Below are positions 1 through 9,770 of a stretch of DNA of 64,000 nt, in pieces. Where the stretch lies: contig NZ_LT900021.1 in assembly GCF_900198835.1 (NCBI RefSeq), positions 1,116,001-1,180,000 on the forward strand, in the 5' to 3' direction. A model generated the notes under the pieces. It was given only the letters and a program-made list of their open reading frames with translations. It had not been told where the DNA came from and ran no database searches. The stretch comes from Thermococcus henrietii. GTDB taxonomy: Archaea > Methanobacteriota_B > Thermococci > Thermococcales > Thermococcaceae. The position numbers and the translations under genes are program-made. The stretch's first letter is position 1. Each line of letters begins with the position of its first letter.

Positions 1-303
1 CTCGCGGATTAGCTTGACGGCTTCCTCAATCGTTATCAGCCCTTCGAGCCAAGCGTAGGCGAATATGGCCTCTGCAACGTCGCCCCTCGTGTGTTTGTCG
101 CTCCTCGGCGGGGCGAGCCTTCTTAGACCTGACATCTCAAGGGCTATGCTCAAAGAAGCGTTCGGAACCCTCTCCCCGGTCGGCCTTCCGAGGTACTCGC
201 TCAATGCCAGAGAAAAGACGAAGTTGAGGAGAGAATCGCCGAATTTGGCGAGCCCCTTGTCGGTGAAGTCCTTGGGATAGGGAAAAGAGGCCAAGGGCTT
301 CAC
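1..303 (-). CDS. RNase III-like family protein, C-terminally truncated by the window edge
   Basis: This is the first 101 codons of a minus-strand gene that runs off the left edge. It starts at a GTG whose last bases overlap the rpoL stop (GTGA), so it is the distal gene of the rpoL operon. Translation gives an early [19 protein letters not shown] stretch, which resembles the helical dimerisation and active-site signature of the RNase III fold (FxGDxxL/N). It then shows a [14 protein letters not shown] segment, the position of the second acidic cluster (normally GDxxEA). Archaeal proteins of this type are annotated only as ribonuclease III family; whether they cleave double-stranded RNA is not known to me. 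The family call rests on those two motifs. Confidence 0.75.
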   Translation of the reverse strand, partial: MKPLASFPYPKDFTDKGLAKFGDSLLNFVFSLALSEYLGRPTGERVPNASLSIALEMSGLRRLAPPRSDKHTRGDVAEAIFAYAWLEGLITIEEAVKLIRE

Positions 304-587
304 CCTTCGAGGGCCTTCTTCCAAGCCTCGAGAAGAACCCTCGCGCGGTCGAATATCTTCTGCGCGGCCTCCTCGAGGGCTTCCTCAGGCTTGACCTTGC
401 CGTCAGTAACGACCTTGAAGCGGGGCTTTCTGGCCATCAGAACGGGGTGCTCGATGGTGTAGCCGGCGAACTTGACGTGCTCGTTCTCGTGGAGCACCTC
501 GTTGAGCAGGTTGGCGAAGGTGTGGTCCTCTCCCTCAAGGTAGAACTCAATGAGGTTCTCCTCGCGCTTTATAACCTCAATCCTCAT
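300..587 (-). CDS. rpoL: DNA-directed RNA polymerase subunit L
   Basis: RpoL (95 aa) pairs with RpoD in the assembly platform of archaeal RNA polymerase, like eukaryotic Rpb11/AC19. The protein begins [20 protein letters not shown] and carries the family hallmark [17 protein letters not shown] followed by a YTIEHPVL strand. I chose the internal ATG at 587 rather than the first ATG at 596 because a GGTGAT ribosome-binding site sits four bases upstream of it, and the known orthologues start there. It overlaps the end of the DUF2067 gene by 11 bases and is followed by the RNase III-like gene in a GTGA overlap, so all are cotranscribed. Confidence 0.96.
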   Translation of the reverse strand: MRIEVIKREENLIEFYLEGEDHTFANLLNEVLHENEHVKFAGYTIEHPVLMARKPRFKVVTDGKVKPEEALEEAAQKIFDRARVLLEAWKKALEG

Positions 588-1206
588 CAGCATCACCCGA
601 TAAAGCTTTCAACAGCTCCTCTAAGGCCTGCTCCTTGTTCTTGACCAGTTCGTATTTAAACTTATCCTCCTTCCATTCCGCCAGGCCGAGCTCAACAAGC
701 TTTTCTATCACCTCGTCGGGCTCAATGTTGAAGGCGACGCTGACGGGGATTACGACCTCTCTAATCTGTCTCGTCGTCTGGAGGGCTATCTCGGATAAGG
801 CCTCGCCGAGCTTTCTCACGAGTTCAACTGCCTCGCCCCAGGGGAGGGAAGTTACGAGCTCGTCCTCCCTCAGCTCTGCCGTTTCGCCGAGGAGCTCAAG
901 GGTTCTCATGATTATCGGCGTTGATACGCTCGTCCCTGCCTCGCGCAGGAGGTCGTCTATCGTGTAGTGGTATAGCCCGCGCCTGTCCGGGTAGAGCTTG
1001 GCCCTTACGCGGTTATGAATCTCGCGTATCTTCCTTATGGCTTCTCTAATGTCGTCCTTCGTTCCCTGGACGTTTATCTTCAGCGAGTCGAGCTTGCCGT
1101 GGACGTAGATGAAAGCGGGTAAGCGGAGCCTCTGGAGCTCCTTCATGAACTCCTCCTTTTCCACGTCGCTCTTGACGTGAATCGTTATTACCTTCTTGGC
1201 CCTCAT
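577..1206 (-). CDS. DUF2067 family protein
   Basis: A 209-residue archaeal protein of unknown function. The N-terminus ([20 protein letters not shown]) starts a small alpha/beta domain; the middle contains [22 protein letters not shown], and the C-terminus is helical and ends in an acidic tail. The start ATG overlaps the stop of csl4 (ATGA), which is a reliable start choice, and the longer upstream extension would lie inside csl4. Position between csl4 (exosome cap) and rpoL suggests a role linked to RNA metabolism or transcription; this is inference from context only. I assign DUF2067 from the overall sequence and the conserved neighbourhood in Thermococcales. Confidence 0.8.
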   Translation of the reverse strand: MRAKKVITIHVKSDVEKEEFMKELQRLRLPAFIYVHGKLDSLKINVQGTKDDIREAIRKIREIHNRVRAKLYPDRRGLYHYTIDDLLREAGTSVSTPIIMRTLELLGETAELREDELVTSLPWGEAVELVRKLGEALSEIALQTTRQIREVVIPVSVAFNIEPDEVIEKLVELGLAEWKEDKFKYELVKNKEQALEELLKALSGDADED

Positions 1207-1796
1207 AGAGACACCTTCAGCTTTCTGTAGTAGGGGGAGAGCTTTCTCGTCTCGACGTTTCCACAGCGCGGACAGATTAGCTTGTCCCCGCGCCTGATGA
1301 GGGGCGTTCTGCAACGGGAGCAGAGGGCGTAAACGACGCCGAGGTCCTTTCCACGGGTGGTGAGCTGTATCGGGCTCTTCTCGTTGGCTATAACCTTAGC
1401 CCTGACCACGTCACCAATCTTGAACTCCTTCGTTATGTCCTCAACAAAACCTTCCTTGACCTGCGAGATGTGGATTCCGGCGAGCTTTGAGGTCGCTATC
1501 TCCCTGTCGTTCTCGCGACCCTCTATCTGGAGGAGCTGAACTATAACGGCCTGTGGCTTGACCTCTATGACCCTCGCGAGGACTATGTCCCCGACCTGCG
1601 GAAGGGGCGGGGTGTCGGTCACAGGTTCGACGCTTATCTCCATCTTCTCCGGGTTGATTCTAACCTTGCCCGCTCTGGTTGCGTAGAGTTCGCCGTTCTC
1701 CTCTCTAACCCCCTCGCCGGGCATGAACTCCTCTATGACCCCGAGGTAATCTCCGGGGAGGACGAGGTCACCGTTTTTAACCTTCCTGTCTTCCAT
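1203..1796 (-). CDS. csl4: Exosome RNA-binding cap protein Csl4
   Basis: Csl4 (197 aa) is one of the RNA-binding caps on the archaeal exosome hexameric ring (Rrp41/Rrp42) and recruits DnaG-type partners. Three domains are visible: an N-terminal strand-rich domain (VLPGDYLGVIEEFMPGEGV, residues ~12-65), a central S1 domain beginning VGDIVLARVIEVKPQAVIVQL (~residues 67-140), and a C-terminal zinc ribbon with CSRC and CPRC pairs (~158-178). Length and domain order match the family. It is the first gene of the minus-strand operon csl4-DUF2067-rpoL-RNase III-like; the divergent promoter region with thrS lies just upstream. Confidence 0.95.
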   Translation of the reverse strand: MEDRKVKNGDLVLPGDYLGVIEEFMPGEGVREENGELYATRAGKVRINPEKMEISVEPVTDTPPLPQVGDIVLARVIEVKPQAVIVQLLQIEGRENDREIATSKLAGIHISQVKEGFVEDITKEFKIGDVVRAKVIANEKSPIQLTTRGKDLGVVYALCSRCRTPLIRRGDKLICPRCGNVETRKLSPYYRKLKVSL

Positions 1797-1907
1797 CCCC
1801 TCACCTCCGAAGATTTTCCGACGCCTTCTTTTTAAGCGTTCCCCAACGTTTATAGGCCGAAGGAAAAAGTTTTAGTAATTCGAAACGATGGAAGGGTGGT
1901 GGTAGGA
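1797..1907. promoter_or_regulatory. Divergent promoter region csl4 / thrS
   Basis: About 110 bases separate the two divergent genes. The plus strand has a CGTTTATAGG TATA-like box near 1849-1857 for thrS. The minus strand has the reverse of CTTTTTAAGC near 1826-1836, suited to drive csl4. A GGTGGT ribosome-binding site precedes the thrS start. Confidence 0.55.
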
Positions 1908-3788
1908 ATGAGAATGCTTCTGATACACGCCGACCACCTCGAGTACGAGGTCAGGGATAAAGCCTTGAAGAACCCCGAGCCCATAAGCGACGAGCAGAAG
2001 AAGGGCAGGCTCGACGAGGTGCTGGCGGTTTTCATAAGCGTCGAGAAGGTTGATGAGACCAACCCTGACTACGTCGTCGAAAAGGCCATCGAGGAGATAG
2101 AAGAGGTCGCGAAGCAGGTCAAGGCCGAGAGGATATTCGTTTACCCCTTCGCCCACCTCAGCAGTGAGCTGGCGAAGCCGGGCGTCGCCCTTGAGATACT
2201 CAAGAAGATAGAGGAGAAGCTGAAGGAGAATGGCTATGAGGTCAAGCGCGCTCCCTTCGGCTACTACAAGGCCTTCAAGCTGAGCTGTAAGGGACACCCG
2301 CTGGCCGAGCTCAGCAGGACCATAGTCCCTGAGGAGGGCGTTTCAAAGGAGGAGCGCAACATAGCGCTGGAGAAGGAGGAAAAGGAGCTCGTCAGCTACT
2401 GGTACATCCTCACCCCAGAGGGAGAGCTCATCGAGGTTGACAAGTTCGACTTCACCGGCCACGAGAACCTGAAGAAGTTCGTCAACTACGAGATAGCCAA
2501 GAACAGGATAGCCGACAGGGAACCACCGCACGTCAAGCTCATGCTCGAGCACGAGCTCGTTGACTACGAGCCGGGAAGCGACGGCGGAAACCTCCGCTAC
2601 TACCCGAAGGGACGCCTTATAAAGGGCCTCCTCGAGCAGTACGTCACCGAGAAGGTCGTCGAGTACGGAGCGATGGAAGTGGAAACTCCGATTATGTACG
2701 ACTTCGAGCACCCAGCGTTGGAGAAGTACCTCAACCGCTTCCCCGCGAGGCAGTACATCGTCAAGAGCGGTGACAAGAAGTTCTTCCTCCGCTTCGCGGC
2801 CTGTTTCGGCCAGTTCCTCATCAAGAAGGACGCGATAATCAGCTACCGCAACCTTCCGCTCAGGATGTACGAGCTCACCCGCTACTCCTTCAGGCGCGAG
2901 AAGAGCGGTGAGCTCTCGGGCCTCAGACGCCTCAGGGCCTTCACGATGCCCGATATGCACACCGTGGCAAAGGACCTCAAGCAGGCGATGGACGAGTTCA
3001 AGAAGCAGTACAAGCTCAGCATGGAGGTTCTCAGGGGCGTTGGGCTCACGCCGGAGGACTACGAGGTTGCCATAAGGTTCACCCGTGACTTCTGGGAGGA
3101 GAACAGGGACTTCATCGTCGAGCTGGCGAGGATAATCGGCAAGCCTGTCTTGATAGAGATGTGGGACCAGAGGTTCTTCTACTTCATCCTCAAGTTCGAG
3201 TTCAACTTCGTTGACAACCTCGACAAGGCGGCCGCTCTGAGCACCGTCCAGATTGACGTTGAGAACGCCGAAAGGTTCGGCATAACCTACTACGACGAAG
3301 AAGGCAAGGAGCGCTACCCGCTCATACTCCACTGCTCGCCGAGCGGAGCCATCGAGCGCGTTATGTACGCAATCCTTGAGAAGCAGGCTAAACTGCAGGC
3401 CCAGGGCAAGAAGCCGATGTTCCCACTCTGGCTCAGCCCGATACAGGTTAGAGTGATTCCGGTCAGCGACGACGTCATGGACTACGCGCTCTACGTCGCC
3501 GGCAAGCTCGAAGGCGCGAAGATTCGCGTTGACGTTGACGACACCAACGACAGGCTCAACAAGAAGATAAGGAAGGCCGAGAAGGAGTGGATACCCTACA
3601 TCATCGTCGTCGGCAAGAACGAGAAGGAGCAGAATACCGTGACGGTTAGGAGAAGGGAGGACGGCAAGCAGGTTGAGATGCAGTTGGAAGACCTCATCAG
3701 GGAAATCAGACAGAAGACTGAGGGCTTCCCCTACAAGCCGAGGCCCCTACCGCTTCTCCTCAGCAGAAGGCCCAAGTTCAGGGGCTGA
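1908..3788 (+). CDS. thrS: Threonyl-tRNA synthetase, archaeal type
   Basis: Charges tRNA-Thr with threonine and edits mischarged serine. The 626-residue protein has the archaeal layout: an N-terminal D-aminoacyl-tRNA deacylase-like editing domain ([15 protein letters not shown] to ~residue 145), then a class II catalytic core with motif 2 around [18 protein letters not shown] and motif 3 around [16 protein letters not shown], and an anticodon-binding domain starting near [15 protein letters not shown]. The bacterial/eukaryotic TGS-SAD editing module is absent. I chose the ATG at 1908, the family start, rather than upstream GTG codons. Its last 42 bases overlap the end of the convergent DUF257 gene. 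Confidence 0.97.
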   Translation: MRMLLIHADHLEYEVRDKALKNPEPISDEQKKGRLDEVLAVFISVEKVDETNPDYVVEKAIEEIEEVAKQVKAERIFVYPFAHLSSELAKPGVALEILKKIEEKLKENGYEVKRAPFGYYKAFKLSCKGHPLAELSRTIVPEEGVSKEERNIALEKEEKELVSYWYILTPEGELIEVDKFDFTGHENLKKFVNYEIAKNRIADREPPHVKLMLEHELVDYEPGSDGGNLRYYPKGRLIKGLLEQYVTEKVVEYGAMEVETPIMYDFEHPALEKYLNRFPARQYIVKSGDKKFFLRFAACFGQFLIKKDAIISYRNLPLRMYELTRYSFRREKSGELSGLRRLRAFTMPDMHTVAKDLKQAMDEFKKQYKLSMEVLRGVGLTPEDYEVAIRFTRDFWEENRDFIVELARIIGKPVLIEMWDQRFFYFILKFEFNFVDNLDKAAALSTVQIDVENAERFGITYYDEEGKERYPLILHCSPSGAIERVMYAILEKQAKLQAQGKKPMFPLWLSPIQVRVIPVSDDVMDYALYVAGKLEGAKIRVDVDDTNDRLNKKIRKAEKEWIPYIIVVGKNEKEQNTVTVRRREDGKQVEMQLEDLIREIRQKTEGFPYKPRPLPLLLSRRPKFRG

Positions 3789-4511
3789 AAGCTTTTTCAA
3801 TCGTATTTTTCTCCTTCCACTTTTAACCCTGAGCGAGTACACAGCGGGTTCGAAGTCCGCGTACGGTGCCTTCAGGAAGTAGAGGAGCTCCTTTATGTGG
3901 TCCTCGCGAATCCAGGACTTAGCGAGGAGAACGTAGTCGCTGACGTTTGAAACCCACGCGACGAAGCGCCGTGAGACCATGTCGGCGTTTATGGGTAGCA
4001 ACAGAATCGATTCCGGAAAGCGAACGCTTTTGTCGGCCACCGTCTGGTTTAGAAGCTTCAGCGTCTGGTCCTCCCCGAGCATGAGGGATGCCCCGTCGAG
4101 TGTATATATCAGTCTTAGGACCTTTCCCGAGCGAACCCGCTCGCGAAGGGGACCGCAGTAAATTCTGTCTATTTTTGGGTTTATCGTCTCGGGCTCAACC
4201 CTGTCGAGGTAGAATACGTTGTTGATATTGTCCTCAAGGTGGGTGTAGCGGGAGCCGAAAACGTCTATCACCGCCATGTCCCCCCGTTCGAGGACCTTAA
4301 TCGGATTGAAACCGACGCTCTTACACCTTCTGAAGAAGCTCCGGAGGGGGACGCTGTAATTGGAGACCACCGCGAAGTAGCCGTCTTCAACGGCTCTTCT
4401 GAGAAAAAGGAGGAGAATCTGCCAGGCGGAGGAATAAGCGTCGTAAATAACGGTAACGGTCGAACCCCTCACGTGTTCCGGTGGGAACACTTCCAGCACG
4501 TCAACGTCCAT
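3747..4511 (-). CDS. DUF257 family protein (RecA-like fold, no obvious Walker A)
   Basis: A 254-residue protein of a family largely confined to Thermococcales. The N-terminal part ([17 protein letters not shown]) aligns with where a KaiC/RecA-like P-loop would sit but lacks GxxGxGKT/S, so ATP binding is doubtful. Later strands such as [12 protein letters not shown] and [13 protein letters not shown] resemble core beta strands of that fold. It follows the TIP26 gene with a three-base gap, so the two are cotranscribed. Its 3' end overlaps thrS tail-to-tail by 42 bases. Function is unknown. Confidence 0.65.
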   Translation of the reverse strand: MDVDVLEVFPPEHVRGSTVTVIYDAYSSAWQILLLFLRRAVEDGYFAVVSNYSVPLRSFFRRCKSVGFNPIKVLERGDMAVIDVFGSRYTHLEDNINNVFYLDRVEPETINPKIDRIYCGPLRERVRSGKVLRLIYTLDGASLMLGEDQTLKLLNQTVADKSVRFPESILLLPINADMVSRRFVAWVSNVSDYVLLAKSWIREDHIKELLYFLKAPYADFEPAVYSLRVKSGRRKIRLKKLSAPELGPSAEEKR

Positions 4512-4514
4512 CAA

Positions 4515-5189
4515 TCACCCTCCCGGGGGTGCTCCCGAGAAGGCTTCCCTGAGGAATTCTTTGGCTTCCTCGCTGAACTGGTCGAGCTTGACCTCCTTGC
4601 CAAACTTGTCGTAGACCTTGCCGTCCCTGAAGTTGAGCTCGAATATCTCGTAGTGCTCCTCGCTCTTCTCGTGGAGCTTTATTCCGTGGCCCTTCAGGTG
4701 GTTCTCGAGGTTCTCGATGTCCACGTATTTGCCACACTCCTCGCACTTATAGAACTGCCAGAAGATGTAGTCCTGACCCGCTAAAACGTTGGCCTTTATG
4801 TGGTTTATCAACGCACCGCCGAGGTACTCGTAGACGTCCTCTTGAACGAGCTTGCCGTTGTCGTCAACGACCTTGAAGCCGGCCCAGACTATGTGGTCGT
4901 TTATGTCGGCGAGGGTAGCCTTAAGGTAGCGATAGGTAAGCACGAACGTGCCGTTCTTAACGTAGAAAACTCCCTTGTCGGGGATGGCCACGATGTGGAT
5001 TCCCTTAACGTCCTTCCCGGCGAGCGAATCAGCCTCATCCTTGTTCTTGGCCACATCGATGAAGACCTCGACGTTGCTCTTCTTGTGGGTTCCGATTATG
5101 GTGCTTCCCTCTATCCGCCAGTGGTAGTCGTCGAGGTAGCGGACCTGCGTGTACACCTTCTTAACGCCGGGACTCAGTTGACTGTACAT
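4515..5189 (-). CDS. TIP26-like TBP-interacting protein
   Basis: Closely resembles TIP26 of Thermococcus kodakarensis, a protein isolated by binding to TATA-binding protein and able to block TBP-TATA complex formation (established for that orthologue). The 224-residue sequence has an N-terminal alpha/beta nuclease-like domain ([20 protein letters not shown]) and, near residues 150-170, a C2H2-like finger with CEEC followed by two histidines (ENHLKGHG). I chose the ATG at 5189 behind a GGTGGTGAGC ribosome-binding site. It heads an operon with the DUF257 gene. Acidic composition is consistent with contacting basic TBP. A role in global transcription control here is inference. Confidence 0.85.
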   Translation of the reverse strand: MYSQLSPGVKKVYTQVRYLDDYHWRIEGSTIIGTHKKSNVEVFIDVAKNKDEADSLAGKDVKGIHIVAIPDKGVFYVKNGTFVLTYRYLKATLADINDHIVWAGFKVVDDNGKLVQEDVYEYLGGALINHIKANVLAGQDYIFWQFYKCEECGKYVDIENLENHLKGHGIKLHEKSEEHYEIFELNFRDGKVYDKFGKEVKLDQFSEEAKEFLREAFSGAPPGG

Positions 5190-5249
5190 GCTCACCACCT
5201 GAGAAGGTTCTCGCGGGCCTTAATAAGCTTTAGCGGAAAAGCTTAAAAA

Positions 5250-6044
5250 CTACCGCCCAAAGCGCCTCTGCCTCTTCTGGAACTCGCGGATGATTCTGAG
5301 GAAGTCAATCTTCCTGAACTCCGGGAAGTAGACGTCCACGAAGAAGAGCTCGCTGTAGGCTATCTGGTAGAGGAGGAAGTTGCTTATCCTTACCTCGCCG
5401 CCGGTCCTGATGACTATGTCGGGGTCAGTCATGTTCGGGTAGTACAGGTAGCGCTTTATCAGGTCCTCATCTATTTCCTCGGGCTTTAGTTTTCCTGCTA
5501 AAACATCGCTCACTATATCCTTCACCGCATCGGCGATTTCACTCCTCCCGCCGTAGGCCAGGGCTATGTTGAGGGTGTAGTTGCCGTACTTCCTGGTAAC
5601 CCTCTCGGCTTCTTCTGCCGCCTTCCTGACGTTCTCGGGGAGCATCTCCTTTCGGCCCAGAACGTTCACCCTTATCCCGTACCTGTGAACCCTCTCGTCC
5701 TTCACGAGCTCCTTAAACTTCTCCTCGAAGAGGTTCATGAGGGCGTTTACCTCCTCTTTGGAGCGCTTGAAGTTCTCGGTCGAGAAAGCGTAAACTGTTA
5801 GTGTCCTTATTCCAAGCTCCCTGCACCACTCGAGGATTTCTTCGAGCTTTTTGGAGCCGAAGAAGTGACCGTACCACGGGGGCTTCTCGAGCTTTCGAGC
5901 CCACCGTCGGTTCCCGTCCATTATGATTGCCACGTGCCTCGGAATGTTCCCCGATTTAACCTTCTCCAGGAGATAGCGCTCGTAGAGGTCGTAGGCTGGC
6001 TTGAAAATAATGTGGGGGATGTGGGAGAGGAGCCTGTAAATCAT
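5250..6044 (-). CDS. uppS: Cis-prenyltransferase (polyprenyl diphosphate synthase, UppS/DHDDS family)
   Basis: Adds isopentenyl units in cis to an allylic diphosphate, building the long polyprenyl (dolichol-type) carrier for archaeal N-glycosylation. Family signatures are clear: HVAIIMDGNRRWAR with the catalytic Asp, GSKKLEEILEWCRELGI, TVYAFSTENFKRSKEEV, and the C-terminal DPDIVIRTGGEVRISNFLLYQ segment. An amphipathic N-terminal stretch (IYRLLSHIPHIIFKPAYDLYERYLL) probably lies on the membrane. The start is either GTG at 6053 (GTGA overlap with the upstream gene) or ATG at 6044; the latter fits orthologues. Cotranscribed with the gamma-carbonic-anhydrase-like gene. Confidence 0.93.
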   Translation of the reverse strand: MIYRLLSHIPHIIFKPAYDLYERYLLEKVKSGNIPRHVAIIMDGNRRWARKLEKPPWYGHFFGSKKLEEILEWCRELGIRTLTVYAFSTENFKRSKEEVNALMNLFEEKFKELVKDERVHRYGIRVNVLGRKEMLPENVRKAAEEAERVTRKYGNYTLNIALAYGGRSEIADAVKDIVSDVLAGKLKPEEIDEDLIKRYLYYPNMTDPDIVIRTGGEVRISNFLLYQIAYSELFFVDVYFPEFRKIDFLRIIREFQKRQRRFGR

Positions 6045-6049
6045 GGCCC

Positions 6050-6574
6050 TCACTCAAGCCTCTTCCTTGATTTGAGGTGCTTCTCGGCGAGCTCCATGTA
6101 GATTTCCGCGTTCTTCTTCGTCCACTCGATTTCCTCCTCGGTGAGCTGTCTCACGACCTTGCCCGGGACGCCGAGGACGAGGCTGTAGTCGGGAATCTCC
6201 TTGCCCGGCGGGACGAGAGCCCCGGCGCCGATGACGACGTGCTTCCCTATCTTCGCGCCATCGAGGATTACGGAGCCCATGCCGATGATGACGTAGTCGC
6301 CTATCTCCGCCCCGTGAACGACGGCGTTGTGGCCTATGGTGACGTACTTTCCGATAATCGTTGGCTGGTTGTGGGAGGTGTGTATGCTCACATTGTCCTG
6401 AACGTTTGAGCAACAGCCAATGTAAATCTGCTCGATGTCGCCCCTGAGAACCGCCGAAGGCCAGACGCTCGTCTTCTCCTCCAGAACAACGTCCCCAATG
6501 ACGGAGGCGCTCTCGTCAAGGAAAGCGGTCGGGTGAATCTTCGGCTTCTTTCCGTTGAACTCGTAAATCGCCAT
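6050..6574 (-). CDS. Gamma-carbonic anhydrase-like left-handed beta-helix protein
   Basis: The 174 residues consist of hexapeptide repeats (e.g. VIGDVVLEEKTSVWPSAVLR, IGKYVTIGHNAVVHGAEIGD) that fold as a left-handed beta helix with a C-terminal helix. Histidines in IHTSH, IGHNAVVHG match the three zinc ligands of the gamma class. Thermococcales enzymes of this group (YrdA/PaaY-like) lack the acidic loop of methanogen Cam, so carbonic anhydrase activity is likely but the physiological role is uncertain. It precedes uppS with a GTGA-type overlap. A GGTGATGAA ribosome-binding site supports the start. Confidence 0.88.
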   Translation of the reverse strand: MAIYEFNGKKPKIHPTAFLDESASVIGDVVLEEKTSVWPSAVLRGDIEQIYIGCCSNVQDNVSIHTSHNQPTIIGKYVTIGHNAVVHGAEIGDYVIIGMGSVILDGAKIGKHVVIGAGALVPPGKEIPDYSLVLGVPGKVVRQLTEEEIEWTKKNAEIYMELAEKHLKSRKRLE

Positions 6575-6645
6575 TTTTCATCACCGGGTTATAGTCCCGG
6601 GGAGAACTTATAAAGATAACCGGCCAACTTAACCGGGGAAAGGCC

Positions 6646-7044
6646 ATGAGGTACAGGAGAGGTGCCAGCGCCGAACGGGAGCTGATACGACTCCTTGAAG
6701 GGGCGGGGTTTGCGGTCCTCCGCTCGGCGGGGAGCCACAGGATTGACCTCGTCGCGGGCAACGGAAGGGACTACTTGTGCATCGAGGTCAAGAGCACCCG
6801 CTCAAAGAGGCTCTACATATCATCTGAGGACGTTGAGAAGCTCGTTTCATTTGCCGAGAGCTTCGGCGGGAAGCCGGTCTTGGCCGTCAAGTTCATAAAC
6901 GTGGGCTGGCGCTTCTACTTCCCCGACGAGCTCAGGAAAAGCGGTAAGAACTACCGCGTTGAAGTTAGTGACGCTTTCCACACCCTCGAAGAGCTCGTCG
7001 GGAAGCAGAGAACCCTTGATGGGGTGATTGGCGATGAGGTTTAA
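6646..7044 (+). CDS. hjc: Holliday junction resolvase Hjc
   Basis: Archaeal structure-specific endonuclease that cuts four-way junctions in recombination. The 132-residue protein has the PD-(D/E)xK nuclease pattern: RRGASAERELIRLLEGAGF (Glu), RSAGSHRIDLVAG (Asp) and CIEVKSTRSKR (ExK), in the order and spacing of known Hjc enzymes. It starts with MRYRRG, as in Pyrococcus Hjc. The end overlaps the next gene by 11 bases, so the two are translationally coupled although the neighbour is an exported protein. Confidence 0.95.
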   Translation: MRYRRGASAERELIRLLEGAGFAVLRSAGSHRIDLVAGNGRDYLCIEVKSTRSKRLYISSEDVEKLVSFAESFGGKPVLAVKFINVGWRFYFPDELRKSGKNYRVEVSDAFHTLEELVGKQRTLDGVIGDEV

Positions 7045-8593
7045 ATTGTGCGCCCTCCTGATTGTCATGCTCCTGCTGGTTCACATACCAGCCGTTTCGT
7101 CCGAGGGCTCATCCCTTCTGAGCGTCACGGTTCTCAACGACACCATTCCCGCACTTCCGGGGAGCACCATTGTCGTTCCGTTCTCGATAACCAACCTTGG
7201 AAACGAGACGATAAACAACGTTACCGTTTACGTTACCGGGCCTGCTCAGGGCTTTCAGTACAGTGTTAAGGTGATAAGGACCCCCATCGAGCCCGGAAAG
7301 AGCGTGAACGACACGATAACGGTCAAAGTTCTGAATACGGAACCAGGTCCCTACCTCCTCACCCTTGTCGCGAGGGTGGGGAGTGTCTACGCGAGCTCAA
7401 AGTTCGTTGTTCGCGTTAGGAGCGTTATCGACTACACGCCTTCAATCGTGACGGATAGAAAATACGTGTACGGCCACGGCGTCAACGTAACCCTTAGGGT
7501 GTACTCGACCTCAAACACGGTGATAACGGGAAAAATCGGGTACGTAATCGAGAGGAACGGCGTTCCCCTCGTTAATGAAACGTTGATAACCTTTGTCAGG
7601 CCAGACTCGTTCTGGATAAAAAGGCTTTCCTGGAAGACCCTTCCGGTCGGCAACTACACAGTACTTCTCTGGGCCAACCTCAGTGGGGTCTACAAGTCAG
7701 CAACTGCCTCCTTTGAGGTTTACCAACGAAACCTCCACTACAGGGTCTACTTCTGGGACGGGGCGATACATGTTAGGGTTTACAACTCAACGGGGGGCGT
7801 TCCGGGCATTCCTGTTGAGATAAACGGTCTGAAGTTCACGACGGGTCCTGACGGCACGTTCACGTATGCGGTACCCTCACCCGGGCTCTACAACGTTGTT
7901 CTGAACCTCGACGGCAGGATAGCCGTCGTTCCGGTTACCGTTGAGAAGCTCTCGATAAGCACCGCCCAGAGCGGAAACGTCCTGACCGTTAGGGTGACCG
8001 CCAACAACACCCCAGTCCCCAACGTAACGGTAACCGTTCTCGGTCCTGCTTCAACCGCCTACGGCGTGACAAACGCCAGCGGAGAGGCAGTTTTCAACCT
8101 CACGGACATAGGTTACGGCACCATCGTGGTACGTGCTCAGAGCGACCGTTATCTTCCCAGTGAAACCGTGATTGCGGTTTCAAGGCCATCCCAAACCACG
8201 ACTTCAAATCCAAGCCCAACTCGGACATCATCCACCACGTCAACGCCCTCGAACACAACGTTTCCAGTTCCAACAGAGACATCGAAAGCCACATCAACCA
8301 GCCCGAGTCACGTTGGGATAATCCTAATCCTCGCCGGGCTCATCCTCGCGGGAACCTCCTACCTCGCCTTTGCCGTTCCAGTAATCCACGAGGAGACCCT
8401 CGACCGCTACTACTTCCTCAAGGTTCGTGCGCCGAAACTCCGCCCGCTGAAGAACTACCGCGTTGAGCGGGCAGTTAATGCCGTCGAGGTGCGCGTGACA
8501 AGGGGCAACGCGAAACTCGAGAACGGAAAACTCGTCTGGGAGCTCGACCTTGAGCCGGGTGAGGAGGCCTATCTCCAGGCCGTTCTAGGCTGA
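7034..8593 (+). CDS. Exported membrane-anchored protein with Ig-like/NEW3-type repeats
   Basis: A 519-residue surface protein of unknown function. It has a signal peptide (RFKLCALLIVMLLLVHIPAVSS). An NEW3/CARDB-like domain follows (LPGSTIVVPFSITNLGNET), then further beta-sandwich repeats, including a carboxypeptidase-regulatory-like unit around VPGIPVEINGLKFTTGPDGT. A Ser/Thr/Pro-rich linker (residues ~380-420) probably is glycosylated, and a single C-terminal membrane segment (VGIILILAGLILAGTSYLAF) is followed by ~75 charged cytoplasmic residues. I chose ATG 7034 behind GGGGTGATT. It overlaps hjc, possibly only for compaction. The many NxS/T sites fit N-glycosylation. Confidence 0.75.
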   Translation: MRFKLCALLIVMLLLVHIPAVSSEGSSLLSVTVLNDTIPALPGSTIVVPFSITNLGNETINNVTVYVTGPAQGFQYSVKVIRTPIEPGKSVNDTITVKVLNTEPGPYLLTLVARVGSVYASSKFVVRVRSVIDYTPSIVTDRKYVYGHGVNVTLRVYSTSNTVITGKIGYVIERNGVPLVNETLITFVRPDSFWIKRLSWKTLPVGNYTVLLWANLSGVYKSATASFEVYQRNLHYRVYFWDGAIHVRVYNSTGGVPGIPVEINGLKFTTGPDGTFTYAVPSPGLYNVVLNLDGRIAVVPVTVEKLSISTAQSGNVLTVRVTANNTPVPNVTVTVLGPASTAYGVTNASGEAVFNLTDIGYGTIVVRAQSDRYLPSETVIAVSRPSQTTTSNPSPTRTSSTTSTPSNTTFPVPTETSKATSTSPSHVGIILILAGLILAGTSYLAFAVPVIHEETLDRYYFLKVRAPKLRPLKNYRVERAVNAVEVRVTRGNAKLENGKLVWELDLEPGEEAYLQAVLG

Positions 8594-8669
8594 CCTTTTC
8601 TTTTCCATTAGTAAACCTTATTAAGCCGGCCGAATACATTCAGATGACAGTCTAAAGGAGGCGAAAGCC

Positions 8670-9710
8670 ATGGTGAACCTCGAACTGCTGAAGAAAATCG
8701 TCGAGGCCCCGGGCGTTTCTGGATTCGAGTTCCTGGGAATCAGGGACGTCGTTATAGAGGAGCTCAAGCCCTACGTTGACGAGATTAAGGTTGACAAGCT
8801 CGGAAACGTCATAGCGCACAAGAAGGGAAGCGGTCCAAAGGTCATGATTGCGGCTCACATGGACAAGATAGGCGTCATGGTCAACCACATAGACAAGGAG
8901 GGCTACCTTCACATCGTTCCCGTCGGTGGAGTTGACCCGAGGACGCTCGTTGCCCAGAGGATAAGGTTCTTCACCGAGGAGGGCGAGCGCTACGGAGTCG
9001 TTGGCCACATTCCGCCCCACCTCCAGAAGCCCGAGGACAGAAAGAAGGCCGCTGACTGGGATACGATAGTCGTTGACGTCGGCGCCGACAGCAAGGAGGA
9101 AGCCGAGGAAATGGGCTTCCGCGTTGGAACCGTCGGCGAGTTCGCCCCGGCATTCACCCAGCTCAGCGAGAACAGGATTGCGACTCCGTACCTCGATGAC
9201 AGAGTTTGCCTCTACGCCATGATAGAGGCCGCCAAGGCCCTCGAGAGCCACGAGGCGGACATCTACTTCGTTGCGAGCGTTCAGGAGGAGGTTGGCCTTC
9301 GCGGTGCCAGGGTTGCGAGCTACGCGATTGACCCGGAGATAGGCATAGCGATGGACGTCACCTTCGCCAAGCAGGTCGGCGACAAGGGCAAGATTGTGCC
9401 CAAGCTCGGTGGCGGACCGGTCATGGACGCCGTTGGTCCGAACATCCACCCCAAGGTCCGCGCCTTCGCCGAGGAGGTCGCCAAGAAGTACGACATTCCG
9501 CTCCAGGCCGAGGCCAGCCCGAGGCCGACCGGAACCGACGCCAACATAATGCAGATTAACAGGGAGGGCGTCGCGACAGCTGTGCTGAGCATACCGATAC
9601 GCTACATGCACAGCCAGGTCGAGACCGCGGACATAAGGGACATCGACCTTACCATAAAGCTCGCCAAGCACCTCCTTGAGGAGCTCAGGCCGATGGACCT
9701 CACTCCGTGA
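8670..9710 (+). CDS. M42 family (TET-type) metallo-aminopeptidase
   Basis: Dodecameric tetrahedral aminopeptidases of this family trim peptides released by the proteasome. The 346 residues show the M42 metal and catalytic signatures: [15 protein letters not shown] (His/Asp), [14 protein letters not shown] (bridging Asp), [12 protein letters not shown] (catalytic Glu pair), GIAMDVTF (Asp) and [13 protein letters not shown] (last His). A perfect AAAGGAGG-type ribosome-binding site precedes the ATG. Thermococcales carry several TET paralogues with different side-chain preference; the sequence alone does not tell which one this is. It is monocistronic or first in an operon with amzA downstream. 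Confidence 0.93.
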   Translation: MVNLELLKKIVEAPGVSGFEFLGIRDVVIEELKPYVDEIKVDKLGNVIAHKKGSGPKVMIAAHMDKIGVMVNHIDKEGYLHIVPVGGVDPRTLVAQRIRFFTEEGERYGVVGHIPPHLQKPEDRKKAADWDTIVVDVGADSKEEAEEMGFRVGTVGEFAPAFTQLSENRIATPYLDDRVCLYAMIEAAKALESHEADIYFVASVQEEVGLRGARVASYAIDPEIGIAMDVTFAKQVGDKGKIVPKLGGGPVMDAVGPNIHPKVRAFAEEVAKKYDIPLQAEASPRPTGTDANIMQINREGVATAVLSIPIRYMHSQVETADIRDIDLTIKLAKHLLEELRPMDLTP

Positions 9711-9770
9711 TAGAGTTCCGCGATGGAAAGGTTTATTGGCTTTTCTTCCCTTCTTATACTCGGTGACCCG

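Noticed and set aside
2343-3332. Minus-strand 329-codon open frame
   Set aside because: It is the antisense of thrS and reads as Leu/Val/Glu-rich shadow without family motifs.
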